A stretch of DNA of 64,000 nucleotides from Herbiconiux aconitum. GTDB lineage: Bacteria; Actinomycetota; Actinomycetes; Actinomycetales; Microbacteriaceae. Both the position numbers and the translations under genes were made by a program. The DNA lies in assembly GCF_024979235.1 (NCBI RefSeq), contig NZ_JANLCM010000001.1:1178001-1242000 (forward strand), written 5' to 3'. Below the pieces are notes generated by a model. The model saw only the letters and a program-made list of their open reading frames with translations, did not search any database and was not told the DNA's origin. This document shows positions 16,046-24,525 of this stretch, piece by piece. The first letter of the stretch is position 1, and every line of letters begins with the position of its first letter.

Positions 16046-16948
16046 ATGACCCTGCGCATGAAGAACCCGATGTCCCTGTTCGCCGCCCTCGCTGCCGGAC
16101 TGCTCACGGCGAGCCTCGCGGGGTGCACCGGCGAGAACTCCGAAGGCGGATCGGATGCCGCAGCATCACTGTCCAAGGACTCCGCGGCGGCCGAGGATCG
16201 GGTGTCGGTGGCGGAGATCGCACCCGCCAGCGGCTCACTCGGCGGCGGCACCGAGGTCACCATCGAGGGCGCCGGGTTCGCGGATGTCGCATCCGTCTCC
16301 TTCGGGCCCACCCCCGCCACCTCCTTCGCCGTCGTCGACGAGAAGACCCTCACCGCCGTCACTCCGACGGCGGTCGACTTCGCCGTCGCGGACGTGCCGG
16401 TCACCGTGACCCTCGACGACGGCTCGCAGGTGGAGTCCGACACGACCTTCGGCTACGAGATCCAGACCCCCGTCGACAGTCAGATGAACTACGCGTTCAC
16501 CTACTGGCGGGACTACAACCTCGCCGAGTGGGGCGAGTTCCCCGACAACGACTGCGGCAACTTCGTGAACCAGGCCATGCTCGCCCGGGGCTGGACGCAG
16601 AACGCCGACTGGTTCAGCGAGTACGCCACCACCGGCGACTACAGCCTCAGCTGGATCCGCGGCAACGAGATGGATGCCTACTACGACTCCCGACCCGACA
16701 CCACGCGCCTCGAACTCACCCAGCGCGACCAGGTGAAGGTGGGCGACGTCGTGATGTTCGACTGGGACCCGCTGAACGACAACGGCGTCGACCACACGAT
16801 GATGGTGTCGCAGGTGCTGCCGAACCTCGACGGCACGATCGCCATCAAGCTCGTGGGCCACACCCTCGACGCGCAATACCGCGACCTCGACAACGCCATC
16901 ACCGTCGAGAAGCCGGGCGGCACGGCCCACTTCTGGTCGATCGCGTAG
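16046..16948 (+). CDS. IPT/TIG-domain lipoprotein with amidase-like cysteine-hydrolase domain
   Basis: A secreted lipoprotein of about 300 residues. The signal peptide ends in the lipobox SLAGC. Residues about 55-140 match an IPT/TIG immunoglobulin-like domain (IAPASGSLGGGTEVTIEGAGF). The C-terminal half resembles the putative amidase/CHAP-like family: NDCGNFVNQAMLARGW carries the probable catalytic Cys, and VDHTMMVSQV the His. Such proteins are thought to cleave amide or peptide bonds in wall material. ATG 16058 (starting MKNPMSLF) is as good a start as ATG 16046; neither has an ideally spaced Shine-Dalgarno. It faces the TetR gene with a 15-bp gap and seems unrelated to the operon upstream. 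Confidence 0.8.
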   Translation: MTLRMKNPMSLFAALAAGLLTASLAGCTGENSEGGSDAAASLSKDSAAAEDRVSVAEIAPASGSLGGGTEVTIEGAGFADVASVSFGPTPATSFAVVDEKTLTAVTPTAVDFAVADVPVTVTLDDGSQVESDTTFGYEIQTPVDSQMNYAFTYWRDYNLAEWGEFPDNDCGNFVNQAMLARGWTQNADWFSEYATTGDYSLSWIRGNEMDAYYDSRPDTTRLELTQRDQVKVGDVVMFDWDPLNDNGVDHTMMVSQVLPNLDGTIAIKLVGHTLDAQYRDLDNAITVEKPGGTAHFWSIA

Positions 16949-16963
16949 GGCGGCTCGAAGGGG

Positions 16964-17542
16964 TCAGTCGCCCCAGATGCGGAGCGTGGACGTGACGACG
17001 TCGTCCATCTCGGCGCGGTCATGACCGCCTTTGGCCTGCACCGACATGCCCATGATGACGGTCGCCACGAAACTCGCGGTCTGAGCCGCCGACATCCGGG
17101 GTGGCAGGTCGTCGGCGTCGAACTCTTCGAAGCGCTCGGTGAGGAGCGGGATGATCAGGTTGCGATTGCCCGAGAGCATCGCGCGAACCGGGTCGTTCTG
17201 GGGCCCGGTCGCCAGTGCCGCCGTGGTCTCGAGGCAGCCCGGTGGGGTGCCGTCGCCGTTGTGCAGGGCGGCCATGCCGCGCAGGAGCCGCTCGGTGATC
17301 TGCTTGGGTGAGGGTGCGGCCATCGCCTCCGCCCGGAAGCCGAGGAAGTCGCGGTGGTACAGGGCCACGGCGCGCTCGAACAGCTCCTCCTTGTTGCCGA
17401 AGGTGCGGTAGAGGCTGGTCTTGTTCAGGCCGGTCGCCTGCATCAGCACGGCGAGCGTCGTCTCCTCGTAGCCGTACTCCCAGAAGGCGAGGAGCGCTGC
17501 GCGAAGAGCCTGCGACTCGTCGAATGCTCGAGGGCGCGCCAT
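16964..17542 (-). CDS. TetR/AcrR-family transcriptional regulator
   Basis: A 192-residue repressor. The N-terminal HTH runs from ALRAALLAFWEYGYEETTLAVL through MQATGLNKTSLYRTFGNKEELF (residues about 12-52), with the canonical LYRTFGNKE recognition-helix end. The C-terminal ligand domain is of the TetR_C type seen in AcrR-like proteins. GGAGG precedes ATG 17542. It is divergent from the SDR-cupin-hydrolase operon, with two copies of a 19-bp operator in the 137-bp gap. It most likely represses both itself and that operon and is released by its substrate. Confidence 0.92.
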   Translation of the reverse strand: MARPRAFDESQALRAALLAFWEYGYEETTLAVLMQATGLNKTSLYRTFGNKEELFERAVALYHRDFLGFRAEAMAAPSPKQITERLLRGMAALHNGDGTPPGCLETTAALATGPQNDPVRAMLSGNRNLIIPLLTERFEEFDADDLPPRMSAAQTASFVATVIMGMSVQAKGGHDRAEMDDVVTSTLRIWGD

Positions 17543-17574
17543 GGGGCCTCCAGATGGTCGGGGAAAGGTTTGCA

Positions 17575-17636
17575 ACCGAACGGTACCACTCGAAAGACAG
17601 CACTGGACGCATTTGTTACCGACCGGTACCATTCGA
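17575..17636. promoter_or_regulatory. Duplicated operator between TetR gene and SDR operon
   Basis: Two 19-bp direct repeats read ACCGAACGGTACCACTCGA (17575-17593) and ACCGACCGGTACCATTCGA (17618-17636), 17 of 19 positions identical and 43 bp apart (about four helical turns). Each contains the inverted repeat ACCG-N2-CGGT. This is the expected position for autoregulating TetR binding sites. Confidence 0.75.
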
Positions 17637-17679
17637 GGTGTTCACTCGCCTGAACGTCGTCACCAAGGAGGCTGACTCG

Positions 17680-18501
17680 ATGGATCTCGGATTGTCGGGC
17701 AAGAACGTCATCGTCACGGGCAGCGCGACCGGCATCGGCAGGTCGGTGGTGGAGGCGTTCGTGCGGGAAGGCGCCCGCGTGGTGGCGGTGGACATCCGCG
17801 ACGACCTGATCGAGGAATACGCGGCGGCGACGGGTGCGCCCGGTGCGACGGATGCGCCAGGCCGGATCGTCGCCGTGCACGCCGACCTGACGCAGGCCGC
17901 CGACATCCAGGCCGCCGTCGATCGGGCCAGCGAGGTGTTCGACGGGCCGCCCGACATCCTGGTGAACAACGTCGGAGCGGGCCGGCTCGCCTCGTTCGAG
18001 GAGCTCACCGACGACGACTTCCACCGCACCTTCGAGCTCAACTTCTTCTCGATGGTTCGCCTGTGCCGGGCGCTCGTGCCGGCGATGCACGCCGCCGGGG
18101 GCGGAGCCGTGGTGAACGTCACGTCCGACCTGTCACGGCAGGCGGAAGACGTGATCGTCGACTACGCCGCCTCCAAGGCCGCCGTGGCGAGTGTCTCGAA
18201 ATCGCTGGCCCGCGCCTACGCGCCGCGCGTGCGCGTGAACAACGTCGCACCGGGCCCGATCTGGACGCCCTTCTGGACGGACGCCGAGAAGGGCTGGCTG
18301 AAGGCCATCGAAGCGGCATACGGGGCGAGCGGTGACGACGCGGTCGCCGCGCTGATCGCCGACCGCGGCATCCCGCTCGGCCGGATGGGAACGCCTGAGG
18401 AGGTCGCGAACGCGGTGCTGTTCCTGAGTTCCGATGCCGCCGGCTACACCACCGGCTCGACCCTCGCCGTCGACGGCGGCACCGTGCGGGCGACCAACTG
18501 A
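17680..18501 (+). CDS. Short-chain dehydrogenase/reductase (SDR)
   Basis: A 273-residue classical SDR. The cofactor motif TGSATGIG is near residue 12, NNVGAG follows the NNAG position, and the catalytic set is Ser in NVTSDLS, Tyr and Lys in DYAASK. AAGGAG lies 9 bp before ATG 17680. The Asp in VAVDIRD after the second beta strand favours NAD(H) over NADP(H). It is first in an operon with the cupin and the hydrolase, controlled by the divergent TetR. The substrate alcohol or ketone is unknown. Confidence 0.9.
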   Translation: MDLGLSGKNVIVTGSATGIGRSVVEAFVREGARVVAVDIRDDLIEEYAAATGAPGATDAPGRIVAVHADLTQAADIQAAVDRASEVFDGPPDILVNNVGAGRLASFEELTDDDFHRTFELNFFSMVRLCRALVPAMHAAGGGAVVNVTSDLSRQAEDVIVDYAASKAAVASVSKSLARAYAPRVRVNNVAPGPIWTPFWTDAEKGWLKAIEAAYGASGDDAVAALIADRGIPLGRMGTPEEVANAVLFLSSDAAGYTTGSTLAVDGGTVRATN

Positions 18502-18519
18502 AACGAGAGGAAGACGGCC

Positions 18520-18969
18520 ATGACACAGATCGTCAAAGACGCGAACGTGCCCACCATCCTGGAGCACGGCGGAACCTGCCGATCGTGGTTTCTCTTCGAG
18601 AAGGAGGCGCTGCGGCAGGAGACGATGGGCGGTTACCTCGAGTTCGTCGACGAGTTCGAGCTTCTCCCCGGGGCGCGCCTCGAACCGCACTCGCACGACA
18701 CCGACGAGTTCTACTACCTGCTCACCGGGGAGGCCAGGATGCGGGTCGGTGACGACGAGTTCGCGCTCGGAACGGGCCAGCTCGTGCGCATCCCCCGCAA
18801 CGAAATCCATAGCATCTGGACCACCGGAGACGATGGATTCCGCGCCCTCGCCTTCGCCATCAGCTACATGCCGGAGAACCGAGTCGGATATACGACCTAC
18901 CCCGAAGACGGGTCGCCCTCGCGATTCGTGCCGAGCGGCAGCGACCGCCCCGAACATCACACAGCCTGA
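18520..18969 (+). CDS. Cupin-domain protein
   Basis: A 149-residue single-domain cupin. Motif 1 is PHSHDTDEFYYLLTGEARM (His, His, Glu metal ligands) and motif 2 is LVRIPRNEIHSIW (final His). It starts 18 bp after the SDR stop, with GAGGAAG before the ATG. Small cupins of this kind are metal-dependent isomerases, dioxygenases or ligand-binding proteins. In this operon it probably acts on an intermediate between the dehydrogenase and the hydrolase steps, without sequence evidence for which. Confidence 0.85.
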   Translation: MTQIVKDANVPTILEHGGTCRSWFLFEKEALRQETMGGYLEFVDEFELLPGARLEPHSHDTDEFYYLLTGEARMRVGDDEFALGTGQLVRIPRNEIHSIWTTGDDGFRALAFAISYMPENRVGYTTYPEDGSPSRFVPSGSDRPEHHTA

Positions 18970-18983
18970 CGGGAGGAGCACTG

Positions 18984-19862
18984 ATGCCTTATCAACTGGA
19001 GAGCACGTTCTCGCACCACATGATCGACCTCGACGAGGTGCAACTGCATTACGTGCGCGGCGGATCCGGCCCCACCGTCGTGCTGCTGCACGGCTGGGGG
19101 TCGACCTGGTACATGTGGCGGCGGGTGATGGGCCGTCTCGCCGAGAACTACACGGTAATCGTTCCCGATCTGCGAGGCGTGGGCGATTCGGGCATGCCGC
19201 AGAAGCCGCTGTCGGGCTATGACAAGGTGACGGTCGCCCACGACATCCACGAGCTCGTCACGCGCCTCGACCTCGGCCCCGTGCACCTGATGGGGCACGA
19301 TCACGGCGCGGCGGTGTCCTACGCCTACGCGGCGACGTTCCGCGACGAGGTGCTGAGTCTTGTCTTCTGCGAGATGGCGCTGATGGGCGTGGCGGGCGAC
19401 AAGGGCATCGAGTACTTCATGGACCAGCGGGAGGAGCTCCGGCTCTGGCACCTCTCCTTCCACGCCGCGAACCACGTCGCCGAGATGCTCATCCACGGCA
19501 AGGAACGCGAGTACCTGCGCTGGTTCTACCGCATGCAGATCTACAACGTGGATGCGATCTCCGACGAGGACATCGATGTCTACGCCCGGAGCTACGCCGG
19601 GCCGGGCGGTCTGCGGCTCGAGTACTACCGCGCGTTCTACCAGGACGGGCGTGACAACAAGGAACTGATGAAGCGGAAGCTGACCATCCCGGTGCTGGCG
19701 CTCGGCGGCGCGAACAGCATCCGCGACCTCTGCGTGAGCTCGATGGAGGCGGTGGCCGAGAACGTGGAGGGCGTCGTCGTGCCCGACTGCGGGCACTGGC
19801 TCCCTGAGGAGCGCCCGCAGGAGTTCCTCGACAGCGTCGACGCGTTCTTGCAGCGGCAGTAG
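18984..19862 (+). CDS. Alpha/beta hydrolase with Asp nucleophile (epoxide hydrolase / haloalkane dehalogenase type)
   Basis: 292 residues. The oxyanion motif HGWGSTWYMW is near residue 35, the nucleophile elbow GHDHGAAVSYAYA has Asp instead of Ser, and the catalytic His is in DCGHWLPEERP. An Asp nucleophile is characteristic of epoxide hydrolases, haloalkane dehalogenases and fluoroacetate dehalogenases, all of which form an ester on Asp. GGGAGGAG precedes the ATG, 14 bp after the cupin stop. It is last in the TetR-controlled operon. A palindromic element follows 21 bp after the stop and may end transcription. Confidence 0.88.
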   Translation: MPYQLESTFSHHMIDLDEVQLHYVRGGSGPTVVLLHGWGSTWYMWRRVMGRLAENYTVIVPDLRGVGDSGMPQKPLSGYDKVTVAHDIHELVTRLDLGPVHLMGHDHGAAVSYAYAATFRDEVLSLVFCEMALMGVAGDKGIEYFMDQREELRLWHLSFHAANHVAEMLIHGKEREYLRWFYRMQIYNVDAISDEDIDVYARSYAGPGGLRLEYYRAFYQDGRDNKELMKRKLTIPVLALGGANSIRDLCVSSMEAVAENVEGVVVPDCGHWLPEERPQEFLDSVDAFLQRQ

Positions 19863-19883
19863 CCCTCGGCAGCGGTACGCCTC

Positions 19884-19953
19884 CGTTTCGGGAGGAGCTG
19901 CGTGCAAGGAAGGTCGTATACGGGCCTCGTGTGACTCTCCTCCTCCCGAAACG
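19884..19953. repeat. Palindromic intergenic element, copy A
   Basis: The 14-bp arms CGTTTCGGGAGGAG (19884-19897) and CTCCTCCCGAAACG (19940-19953) are perfect reverse complements around a 42-bp centre. About 31 of 41 interior positions match the reverse complement of the element at 43984-44049, so the two are members of one family. It may act as a terminator after the hydrolase gene. Confidence 0.85.
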
Positions 19954-20038
19954 ACGCCACGACGAACCCGGTGCACGATTGCGGCTCGCGGGTGGCCGCG
20001 CGAGGATGGCAGCGTCGGTGCGAGGAAGGCGGTGGCCG

Positions 20039-21763
20039 ATGCCCGAGGTGCACGTGGATGACGTCGCGGCGGTCGCGCGGCGCGTGTTCGGCTGGGCGGA
20101 GCTGCGGCCGGGCCAGGCCGAGGCCGTCGAAGCGGTGGTGACCGGCAGCGACGTGCTCGCGGTGATGTCGACCGGCTACGGCAAGTCCGCCATCTACCAG
20201 CTCGCCGGCCACCTCCTCGACGGCCCGACGGTCGTCGTCTCGCCCCTCATCTCGTTGCAGATCGACCAGGTGCGCCACATCGGCGAGGCGACGGGCAGAA
20301 CGGATGCGGTCGCCGTCAACTCCAGTCAGTCACGCCGACTCAACGCCGCGGCCTGGAGCGCCGTGGCGTCGGGCGAGGCCGAGTTCATCTTTCTCGCCCC
20401 GGAACAGCTCGCGCGCGACGAGGTCATCGACGAGCTCGGCGCGCTCGCGGTGGGCCTCGTGGTGGTCGACGAGGCGCACTGCGTCTCGGCGTGGGGCCAC
20501 GACTTCCGCCCCGACTACCTCCGACTCGGCGGCATGATCGAGCGCCTGGGTTCCCCGCGCATCCTGGCCCTGACGGCGACCGGATCGGCGCCCGTTCGCG
20601 AAGAGATCGTGCGGCGCCTGGGCATGCGCGAGCCCCACATCTTCGTGCGCGGCTTCGACCGCCCCAACGTGCACCTCTCGGTGGTGCGGCACGAGGACAA
20701 GCGCGAGAAGGATCGGGCCGTGCTCGCGCAGGTCGCGGCCGCGGCGAAGCCGGGCCTCGTCTACGTCGCCACCCGCGGGGAGACCGAACGGATGGCCGAG
20801 GCGCTGCAGACAGGAGGTCTGCGAGCGGCCGCCTATCACGGTGGGCTCAGCTCGTCGGAGCGCCGCGAGGTGCACGAACGGTTCCAGGGCGACGAGGTCG
20901 ATGCCGTGGTGGCCACCTCGGCGTTCGGCATGGGGATCGACAAGCCGAACGTGCGATTCGTGGTGCACGCCGACATCACCGATTCGATCGACTCGTACTA
21001 CCAGGAGGTGGGTCGAGGCGGTCGCGACGGCGCCCCGGCCGCAGCCACGCTGCACTACCGGCAGGAGGATCTGGGGCTCCGCCGGTTCTTCGCCGGCGGT
21101 CGGCCGGACGGCGCACACGTGGATGCGGTGATCCGGTCACTCGATCGCGCCGATGCCGATGCCGATGCCGAAGCCGACGACGCCGGCGCAGACGCCGCCC
21201 GGCCCGGCGACCGGGCCAGCCGCCGCCGGGAGCTCCGCGCGATCGCGGAAACCTCCGGCCTGTCGGAGGCCACCACCGGCACCATCGTGAACCTGCTCAT
21301 CGACGCCGGCCTCGCCGACGAGCGCGCCGCCGGCGTCGCGCTCACCCGCGAGGTCACGGCCGAACAGGCGCGCGCCGCCGTCGACGAGATGGCCGAGCAA
21401 CGATTGCAGATCGAGGAGTCACGGCTCGCCATGGTGCGCGCCTACGCCGAAACCCTCGGATGCCGCCGCCAGTTCCTCCTGGCCTACTTCGGCGACGAGC
21501 TGGCGGAGCCGTGCGGCAATTGCGACACCTGCGAGAGCGGAACCGCCTACCGGCAGCACCCCGGGGCGGATTCGGCGGCCACCGCCTCCTCCGCGGCATC
21601 CGGATTCCACGAGGGCCAGCGGGTGCACCACGTCACCTGGGGTGAGGGCGAGGTGGTGAGCGTGGGGGCCGACCGCGTCACAGTGTTCTTCGAGAGCGCG
21701 GGTTATCGGGTGCTCTCCCTCGAGGCGGTCGCCCGCGACGGGCTCCTCCGCCCGAGCGCCTGA
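20039..21763 (+). CDS. recQ: RecQ-family ATP-dependent DNA helicase
   Basis: A 574-residue 3'-5' superfamily-2 helicase for recombinational repair and fork restart. Motif I STGYGKS has Lys49. Motif II is DEAHCVSAWGHDFRPDY, the RecQ signature including the aromatic-rich loop. Also present are LALTATGS (motif III), FGMGIDKPNVRFV (motif V) and QEVGRGGRDG (motif VI). The zinc-binding Cys set is CRRQFLLAYFGDELAEPC-x2-C-x2-C. No HRDC domain follows; instead a short beta-rich tail (HHVTWGEGEVVSVG) resembles tails of actinobacterial RecQ variants. A linker contains three GATGCC repeats. ATG 20006 is an alternative start. Confidence 0.93.
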   Translation: MPEVHVDDVAAVARRVFGWAELRPGQAEAVEAVVTGSDVLAVMSTGYGKSAIYQLAGHLLDGPTVVVSPLISLQIDQVRHIGEATGRTDAVAVNSSQSRRLNAAAWSAVASGEAEFIFLAPEQLARDEVIDELGALAVGLVVVDEAHCVSAWGHDFRPDYLRLGGMIERLGSPRILALTATGSAPVREEIVRRLGMREPHIFVRGFDRPNVHLSVVRHEDKREKDRAVLAQVAAAAKPGLVYVATRGETERMAEALQTGGLRAAAYHGGLSSSERREVHERFQGDEVDAVVATSAFGMGIDKPNVRFVVHADITDSIDSYYQEVGRGGRDGAPAAATLHYRQEDLGLRRFFAGGRPDGAHVDAVIRSLDRADADADAEADDAGADAARPGDRASRRRELRAIAETSGLSEATTGTIVNLLIDAGLADERAAGVALTREVTAEQARAAVDEMAEQRLQIEESRLAMVRAYAETLGCRRQFLLAYFGDELAEPCGNCDTCESGTAYRQHPGADSAATASSAASGFHEGQRVHHVTWGEGEVVSVGADRVTVFFESAGYRVLSLEAVARDGLLRPSA

Positions 21764-21775
21764 CGGTCACGCTTC

Positions 21776-21954
21776 GTGGGTGCGCTGCAGCCGGTGCTGG
21801 CGAACCTCGGGCTCCGCGGCGTGCACTCCAACGTCGAGATCGCCGGGGGCGCCGAGCACGTGGCCGACGGCATCTTCACGCCCACCGACCGACACGAACG
21901 TGCTCTCACCGCGCGGCTCGCCGAGCTGGCGTCACGGAGAGGCTACCGCGCGTC
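21776..21954 (+). other. Coding-like remnant after recQ, unidentified
   Basis: After the recQ stop, in the same frame, about 60 codons from GTG 21776 show strong G/C third-position bias and protein-like sequence (LANLGLRGVHSNVEIAG, HVADGIFTPTDRHERAL). The frame continues to 22018 but from 21943 it overlaps the LAL regulator gene on the other strand. I do not recognise the family. It could be the 3' end of a lost gene or a small real gene. Confidence 0.3.
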
Positions 21955-24525
21955 GAGGTCGCGCGTGGTGGCGACGACGATGGCGTCATCGCGGTTCGTG
22001 ACACCGAGCTTGCGGTAGATGCTGCGCAGTTGTGACTTCACCGTGTTGGGGGAGACCGACAGGGCGGCCGCGATGTCGGCCACCGAACCGTTGCGAAGCA
22101 GCTCGCGCAGCACAACGTGCTCACGCTCGCTGAGCGAAGGGATGGGTTGCTGGTCGGGTATGACGGAGTGCAGGCCCGCACGCGTGACGATGGGAATGAA
22201 CTCGTCGCGGCCGAGTCGCTCGGCGAACTCCTGGACGGCGCGCAGGTCGGTTGGCGGAATCAGCGCCAGAGGAAAAGCGAGGGCATGGTCGGTGAGGAAG
22301 CCGAGCGTCGCCGCCCCGACCTCCTGGGCCTCGAGGTGCCGCCCCGCCCTCAGCAGGGCGGCGAGTCGGATGACGTCGGCCTCGGCCCTCTGACGGATCG
22401 ACAGCGTCTCGCGGCGCGCCAGGAGGGTCAGCCGGAGCGCACCCGAGTGGTCGCCTCGGCCGAGCGCGACGCGTGCCTGGCCGACGATCCAACCGCCCGG
22501 CTGCTTTCCCGGTGCGGCCAAGGTGCGGGTCGCGGCGTCGGAGTCTCCGCCGGCCAGCTGTAGCAGGGAGCGCGTCGCGGCCAGTCGTTGCAGGGTCTGC
22601 GGGCTGGTCGCCGACCGCTTGCGGTGAGCGCGGATGCTCTGGTCGATCTGGTCGAGCGCCTCCCCCGGCCGGCCGCGCAACAGGGAGATCATGGCTTCGA
22701 CGTGATCGATCAGAGGCCAGTGCTCGATGGTCTCTCGATGCGGGTCGAGGCCCCGGATGCGCAGTTCCGCGGTGTCGGGATCACCGTTCTCGAGCGCGAT
22801 CAATGCTTCGGCCAGTCGGTAGAGGCTGCCCGCGTAGCCGTCTTTCCAGCGTGGAGGCCAGACACGTGAGTCGGCCTCGCGACACACCTCCTGCGCGGCC
22901 CGGATGTCGCCGTTCAGGGCGAGCGTGCCGGCCAGTAGCGCGAGGGAGGTGAGCGCCGAGGGGCGTTGCAGCGCGTCACCGATGGCGATGCCTGCGCGGA
23001 AGCAGGTGATCGCCTCGTCGATGCGCCCGGTGTACAAGAAGGTGGTGCCGACGTGCGCCCATAGTGCTGGTTCAAGGCGATCGAGGTCGTCGTGGTCGGC
23101 GGGGGAGAGGTGCTGGAGGATGTCGAAGGCGTCGAGCGCCGCTTCATCGGCGCCGTTGAAGCGCCCGATGACCCGCAACGACGCGCTCTCCATGGTGCGC
23201 AGGAGCGCCCTGTCGGGTGGGCTCGCTCCGGCCCGCTGCGCCCGGGCGGAGAGGATCGCCACGCCGAAGAGTTGAACGGCTCGGGCACGGTGCAGGCCCG
23301 ACGCGTTGAAGATCAGCGCCAGCATCATCGTGATCAAGGGGTATTTGCGCAGCGTCAGCAACGACGTGCCCGCGAACAACTCGCGCGCCTGTGCGGCGTG
23401 GCTGGCGAGCAGCTGCAGCCAGGCATGACGCACGATGTCGCTCGCGAGGCTCAGATCGTTGACCCCGACGGCGATCGACAGTGCCGAGAACGGCCGGTCG
23501 TGGTCGAGCGACCAGCGGGCGACGCGCCGCTGCAGACCATCGACCTCGCCAGGGAGCGAACGACGGAGATCGCGCTGCAGGAGGTCGCGAACGAGGGTCG
23601 TGTAGGCGAAGACGCGTGACGAGTCGTAACCCGTCCACATGCCGAAGCCATCGGCTTCGACCAGATCGAGGAGTTCACTGCCTCGCGGGTCGCCGGAGAG
23701 TTCCGAGGCGAGTTCGGGGGTGAGCACCTCGGCCACGGAGGTGGTGAGCAGAAAGCGGCGCAGGTGCGAGCTGTGCTCGTCGAGCGAGCGGCCGCGCAGC
23801 GAGTAGTACGACTCGATCGCCGCAAGTGCAGGTTCCACGTTCGCGCTTTCGGCCGTGACCGGTTCGCCGCTCACCACCATCGCCCGCACCGCGATGGCGA
23901 GCCCGCCGGTGAGCTCGGCCAGCACAGCCGGGTCGTGCGCCGAACCGCTCCTGGCCACCAGCGAAGCGGTCTCGTCGGCCGTGAATGCGAGCGCGCCGGG
24001 CGGCACCGTGGTCGTGTCGACGGCCAGTGCGGCACCCGGCTCCGTGAGCGGGCACGACCGCCTGACCGCTGCCACGATCCGCACGGTCGGGGTGCGTCTG
24101 ACGAAATCCAGCAATTCGGTCAGAGTCTCGTCGTCGAGCAGGTCGGCGTCATCGATCACGATCCGCATCTCGCCCACCTGGTTCACGAGGTCGGTGAGCA
24201 GCTCCCAGGGCGCCCCGCTCCCGTCGAGCGCCGCCTCCACCGAGGACGCCACCGCGGCGGAGGACAGTCCCGCCGAAGACGATGCCCGCACGATCGCCCG
24301 CACGAGGGCCGAAGCGGCGGTTCGTGGCCGGTCGATCGTGACCCAGACCCCCTGTGCGATGGTGCTCTGCGCCCACTGCGCGAGCAGCACGGTCTTGCCG
24401 GAACCCGCAGGCCCACGCACGACGTGCAGCGCGGCTTCCGTGCCCAGCAGCTCGATCAGGCGAGGTCGCACCACAGCAGCGGCGGGGATGCGCGGCGCTC
24501 CTGCGATGCCGATCGTGCGGCTCAT
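21943..24525 (-). CDS. Large ATP-binding LuxR-family (LAL/MalT-like) transcriptional regulator
   Basis: 860 residues. An N-terminal STAND-type ATPase has Walker A GPAGSGKT (residues 38-45), and MRIVIDDADLL is the Walker B region. A long alpha-helical TPR-like middle follows (about 380-780), then a C-terminal LuxR HTH (LSEREHVVLRELLRNGSVADIAAALSV..., with SPNTVKSQLRSIYRKLGV). LAL proteins sense a ligand, oligomerise with ATP and activate promoters. Its ATG overlaps the stop of the upstream membrane-protein gene (ATGA), so the two form an operon, and that protein may be the regulated or sensed partner. Target genes are not evident. Confidence 0.9.
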   Translation of the reverse strand: MSRTIGIAGAPRIPAAAVVRPRLIELLGTEAALHVVRGPAGSGKTVLLAQWAQSTIAQGVWVTIDRPRTAASALVRAIVRASSSAGLSSAAVASSVEAALDGSGAPWELLTDLVNQVGEMRIVIDDADLLDDETLTELLDFVRRTPTVRIVAAVRRSCPLTEPGAALAVDTTTVPPGALAFTADETASLVARSGSAHDPAVLAELTGGLAIAVRAMVVSGEPVTAESANVEPALAAIESYYSLRGRSLDEHSSHLRRFLLTTSVAEVLTPELASELSGDPRGSELLDLVEADGFGMWTGYDSSRVFAYTTLVRDLLQRDLRRSLPGEVDGLQRRVARWSLDHDRPFSALSIAVGVNDLSLASDIVRHAWLQLLASHAAQARELFAGTSLLTLRKYPLITMMLALIFNASGLHRARAVQLFGVAILSARAQRAGASPPDRALLRTMESASLRVIGRFNGADEAALDAFDILQHLSPADHDDLDRLEPALWAHVGTTFLYTGRIDEAITCFRAGIAIGDALQRPSALTSLALLAGTLALNGDIRAAQEVCREADSRVWPPRWKDGYAGSLYRLAEALIALENGDPDTAELRIRGLDPHRETIEHWPLIDHVEAMISLLRGRPGEALDQIDQSIRAHRKRSATSPQTLQRLAATRSLLQLAGGDSDAATRTLAAPGKQPGGWIVGQARVALGRGDHSGALRLTLLARRETLSIRQRAEADVIRLAALLRAGRHLEAQEVGAATLGFLTDHALAFPLALIPPTDLRAVQEFAERLGRDEFIPIVTRAGLHSVIPDQQPIPSLSEREHVVLRELLRNGSVADIAAALSVSPNTVKSQLRSIYRKLGVTNRDDAIVVATTRDLDAR

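Noticed and set aside
21131-21200. GATGCC repeats in recQ as a separate microsatellite
   Set aside because: Only about three units in a linker region; better described as part of the RecQ entry.
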